A stretch of 64,000 nt of DNA from Saprospiraceae bacterium (lineage in GTDB: Bacteria; Bacteroidota; Bacteroidia; Chitinophagales; Saprospiraceae): NCBI GenBank assembly GCA_019694255.1, contig JAIBCI010000031.1:1-64000 (forward strand), in the 5' to 3' direction. How positions within the stretch are numbered: the first letter of the stretch is position 1; every line of letters begins with the position of its first letter. Positions 61,347 through 64,000 of the stretch are shown piece after piece. Position numbers and translations under genes: made by a program. The notes under the pieces were generated by a model that made no database searches, was not told the DNA's origin, and saw nothing but the letters and a program-made list of their open reading frames with translations.

Positions 61347-62120
61347 TCAAACAAACCATTCACGAAAGGCCCGCACCGTCTCGTCCGGGCGCTCTGCATG
61401 CACCCAGTGTCCGGCGCCTTCGACCGGCCAAAACCTGCAATGTGCAAAAGTCCTGGGCAGACTTTTAAGGTCTTCATACGTAATGTAATCCGAGCCCGTT
61501 CCATATAAAAAACACACCGGTATAAAAACCTGTTGATCAAAAACAACAGACGATGCAATGTCGCCATAATTGGCCTGAATCGAAGCCAGGTTAAACTTCC
61601 AGCTGAAGCCACCCGTCGGCAATCTTTCCAGATTTTTCAAGAGAAATTGTCTTACCGGGAAGTCGCTGATGTATTCCGACATCAGGACATCAGCCTGATT
61701 TCTTGATTGTATGATCGAAGGATCCACAGCTTGTAACGCCTGGAAAATAATGCTGTGTCCTTCTGAAGGGTAAGCTCTTGAACCGATGTCAATGACCATC
61801 GCTTTGCGCACCAAACCGCCTTGATCACGCAGGATTTCTAGGACCACTTTGCCACCCATCGAATGCCCGGCCAGAAATACGTTGTTAAGCCCATGGGTAC
61901 GGCAATGCTGCAGGACATCTTCTGCCATCAGCCTGTAATTCATTTCATCGGTATGAGGAGATCGCCCATGATTGCGCAAGTCGATCAAATGCACGCGGTA
62001 ACTGTCACTGATCTGGTTGGCCACGGTCATCCAGTTATCCAGACTTCCGAGCAGGCCATGCAGAATGATCAGGTCAGGACCCTTCCCCAAAATTTTTGCA
62101 TTGAGTGCTACGGCGCCCAT
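61347..62120 (-). CDS. Alpha/beta hydrolase (YbfF-like)
   Basis: The 257-residue protein has the alpha/beta hydrolase layout: an oxyanion-hole region LHGLLGSLDNW, nucleophile Ser87 in AGHSMGGKV, the acid in YGTGSDYITYEDL and the catalytic His in VEGAGHWVHAERP. The GLLGS and NHGRSPHTDEMNY parts match the YbfF-like esterase group. The substrate, probably an acyl ester, is unknown. It is cytoplasmic. It has an ATG start and is divergent from uvrB, with 29 bases between the starts. Confidence 0.9.
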   Translation of the reverse strand: MGAVALNAKILGKGPDLIILHGLLGSLDNWMTVANQISDSYRVHLIDLRNHGRSPHTDEMNYRLMAEDVLQHCRTHGLNNVFLAGHSMGGKVVLEILRDQGGLVRKAMVIDIGSRAYPSEGHSIIFQALQAVDPSIIQSRNQADVLMSEYISDFPVRQFLLKNLERLPTGGFSWKFNLASIQANYGDIASSVVFDQQVFIPVCFLYGTGSDYITYEDLKSLPRTFAHCRFWPVEGAGHWVHAERPDETVRAFREWFV

Positions 62121-62149
62121 ATCGACGTAATTTTACAGGTTATTTTTTT

Positions 62150-64000
62150 ATGAGCGAAAAAATTTTTAAGTTAAACAGCCATTACCAGCCTTCCGGTGAC
62201 CAGCCTGAAGCCATCCGCCAACTCACCGAAGGTGTAAACCAAGGAGATCAAACGCAGGTCCTGCTCGGCGTTACCGGATCGGGAAAGACTTTTACCATGG
62301 CCAATGTCATTGCGAACACGGGAAAGCCGACGTTAATTCTGTCGCATAACAAGACTTTGACGGCACAGTTATACGGTGAGTTCAAAGAATTTTTTCCGGA
62401 TAATGCGGTGGAATATTTTGTCTCCTACTACGATTACTACCAACCGGAGGCATACATATCGGTATCGGATACCTATATCGAAAAGGATTTGCAGATCAAT
62501 GAGGAAGTGGACCGGCTCCGGCTCAAGGCTACTTCAACGCTGTTGTCCGGCCGCAGGGATATCATCATGGTTGCCACCGTATCCTGCATCTACGGTATGG
62601 GAAATCCCGAAGATTACAAAGCCGGAATCATCCGGTTAAAAAAAGGTCAGGTGATAGCCCGAAGTGAATTTCTGTATAAACTGGTTGACTCCTTATACAG
62701 CAGAACTGAGATTGATCTTCAGCGTGGTAACTTCAGGGTTAAAGGCGATACAGTAGATATCTTTCCGCCCTATCTGCAAACCGGACTGAGAATTATTTTC
62801 TTCGGCAATGAAATTGAGGCGATGGAAGAATTTGAAATCAGTTCCGGCAAACGCATCAGCAGTATGGATTTTGCCGCGGTCTTCCCAGCCAATCTGTACG
62901 TTGCGCCGAAGGACCGCCTCCATCGGATTATTCACGACATCGAGAATGAGATGTTCGCTCAAAAAAAATACTTCGAAGAAGAAAAAAAACATCTGGAAGC
63001 CAGGCGCATCGAAGAAAGAACACAGTTTGATCTTGAGATGATGCGGGAGTTGGGGTATTGCAGCGGCATTGAGAATTACTCCCGTTTTTTTGACGGCAGA
63101 AAAAAAGGAACGCGACCCTTCTGTCTTCTCGATTATTTTCCTGAAGACTACCTGATGTTTATTGATGAAAGCCATGCGACGCTGCCGCAGATTCGCGGAA
63201 TGTGGGGCGGAGACCGTGCCCGTAAAATGAACCTGGTGCAGTTTGGATTCAGACTGCCCAGCGCGCTGGACAACCGGCCGCTGAGCTTCGAAGAATTCGG
63301 TCAACTGACGAACCAGGTCATCTATGTCAGTGCGACGCCCGGAGATTATGAATTGTCACAGACCGACGGCCTCGTCGTTGAACAGGTCGTTCGACCCACC
63401 GGGCTCCTCGATCCTCCAATCGACGTCAGGCCTTCCATCAATCAGATCGATGACCTGCTGGAAGAGATACAAAAACGCAAGGAAGCCGGTGAACGCGTGC
63501 TGGTCACGACGCTGACCAAGAGGATGTCGGAGGAGCTGAGCAAATATTTTCAAAATCTGAACCTGCGCTGCAAATACATCCATAGTGAGATCGATACGAT
63601 GGAGCGCGTCGAAATATTGCGCGATTTGCGTCTCGGAGATTTTGATGTGCTGGTCGGGGTGAATCTGTTGAGAGAAGGACTTGATCTTCCGGAAGTATCC
63701 CTTGTCGCGATACTCGATGCAGACAAGGAGGGCTTCCTTCGCAGTGACCGAAGTCTGACACAAACTGCGGGGCGCGCCGCGCGCAATGCCAACGGCCTGG
63801 TCATCTTCTACGCCGACAAAATCACAGACAGCATGCAAAAAACGATAGATGAAACCAACCGCCGCAGGGTCAAACAGATGCAATACAACGAAGAGCACGG
63901 CATCACTCCGCGTACGCTGGTCAAAAGCCGCGACGAGATCCTCAGCAAAAGCAGTATTCTGGACAGCCGCGGAAGCCAGTCAAAAATATACGTCGAACAG
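62150..64000 (+). CDS. uvrB: Excinuclease ABC subunit B (3' end beyond the window)
   Basis: The first 617 codons of UvrB are visible, and the frame is open to the end of the window. It has Walker A GVTGSGKTFTMAN, the hairpin that inserts between DNA strands (YYDYYQPEAYIS), Walker B with FIDESHATLP, motif IV-VI regions LVTTLTKRMSEELS, VLVGVNLLREGLDLPEVSLVAILDAD and QTAGRAARN. UvrB verifies the lesion after UvrA loading and guides UvrC incision. The C-terminal UVR domain (about 60 residues, which contacts UvrC) lies beyond the window. G+C rises from about 42% early to over 50% (up to about 63%) in the last part. It has an ATG start at 62150. Confidence 0.96.
   Translation, partial: MSEKIFKLNSHYQPSGDQPEAIRQLTEGVNQGDQTQVLLGVTGSGKTFTMANVIANTGKPTLILSHNKTLTAQLYGEFKEFFPDNAVEYFVSYYDYYQPEAYISVSDTYIEKDLQINEEVDRLRLKATSTLLSGRRDIIMVATVSCIYGMGNPEDYKAGIIRLKKGQVIARSEFLYKLVDSLYSRTEIDLQRGNFRVKGDTVDIFPPYLQTGLRIIFFGNEIEAMEEFEISSGKRISSMDFAAVFPANLYVAPKDRLHRIIHDIENEMFAQKKYFEEEKKHLEARRIEERTQFDLEMMRELGYCSGIENYSRFFDGRKKGTRPFCLLDYFPEDYLMFIDESHATLPQIRGMWGGDRARKMNLVQFGFRLPSALDNRPLSFEEFGQLTNQVIYVSATPGDYELSQTDGLVVEQVVRPTGLLDPPIDVRPSINQIDDLLEEIQKRKEAGERVLVTTLTKRMSEELSKYFQNLNLRCKYIHSEIDTMERVEILRDLRLGDFDVLVGVNLLREGLDLPEVSLVAILDADKEGFLRSDRSLTQTAGRAARNANGLVIFYADKITDSMQKTIDETNRRRVKQMQYNEEHGITPRTLVKSRDEILSKSSILDSRGSQSKIYVEQ

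Noticed and set aside
1..64000. CRISPR arrays, insertion sequences, prophage, rRNA operons
   Set aside because: No regularly spaced repeats, transposase or integrase motifs, phage structural genes or rRNA-like sequence were noticed.

Overview
The window is a dense, mostly single-copy stretch of a bacterial chromosome. The organism is almost certainly a member of the Bacteroidota, and the gene set would fit a Saprospira-like lineage, though that finer placement is only a guess. Four things point to the phylum. Perfect TAnnTTTG promoter -7 elements lie in front of at least 13 gene starts. Shine-Dalgarno sequences are weak or absent. Phylum-typical families occur (DUF4271 next to hemD, DUF6427, DUF2147, a CarboxypepD_reg/TonB receptor, PD40-OmpA proteins). 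Transketolase is split into two subunits. No rRNA, CRISPR array, insertion sequence or prophage is visible. One tRNA gene, tRNA-Leu(CAG), is present.

Layout. Bases 1-217 are about 17% G+C and encode a piece resembling the Walker A region of D5/P4-type viral primase-helicases. It is joined in frame to an ordinary aminopeptidase P (218-2002). From 2016 to 12360 nearly everything is on the minus strand: repair and housekeeping genes (alkyltransferase-like protein, Nudix, hemD), two homologous histidine kinase/response regulator pairs, an OB-fold protein, an inositol-monophosphatase family enzyme and a GH113-like hydrolase. From 12537 to 18549 there are a beta-barrel-like protein, thrS, a divergent nitroreductase, and a DtxR regulator with a metal-binding protein and an ABC ATPase but no permease. 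From 18882 to 22000 come metK, an outer-membrane-like protein and two tandem Hsp20 genes. From 22138 to 28290 lies a six-gene export operon (TolC, HlyD lipoprotein, two ATPases, two ABC-2 permeases). From 28451 to 36454 are aspS, a small conserved protein with its own promoter and terminator, an M13 metallopeptidase, an isoaspartyl peptidase and a TonB-dependent receptor.

From 36663 to 39490 is the operon dnaB-pseudouridine synthase-GNAT. A palindrome-rich gap holding a possible 50-residue membrane protein follows, then a DsbD with a doubled N-terminal domain, purQ, a DUF6427 protein and a polyprenyl diphosphate synthase. A five-gene minus-strand operon (TPR protein, PD40-OmpA protein, RlmD-type methyltransferase, conserved protein, stand-alone HPt protein) occupies 45859-50969. 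Next come a 733-base gap, an unknown lipoprotein, split transketolase, tRNA-Leu, another small lipoprotein, an ABC-2 exporter with a glycosyltransferase, comF, an HtrA protease, a SPOR protein, an alpha/beta hydrolase and the first 617 codons of uvrB, which runs off the end.

Most of the window is core metabolism, translation and envelope biology. I do not see an obvious new defence or mobile system. The items most worth a second look are the AT-rich viral-helicase-like fragment at the left edge, the permease-less metal-transport module with a palindrome over its promoter, the orphan HPt protein in an RNA-methyltransferase operon, and the palindromes around a candidate small membrane protein at 39.9 kb. 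All start-site choices and promoter calls are by eye.
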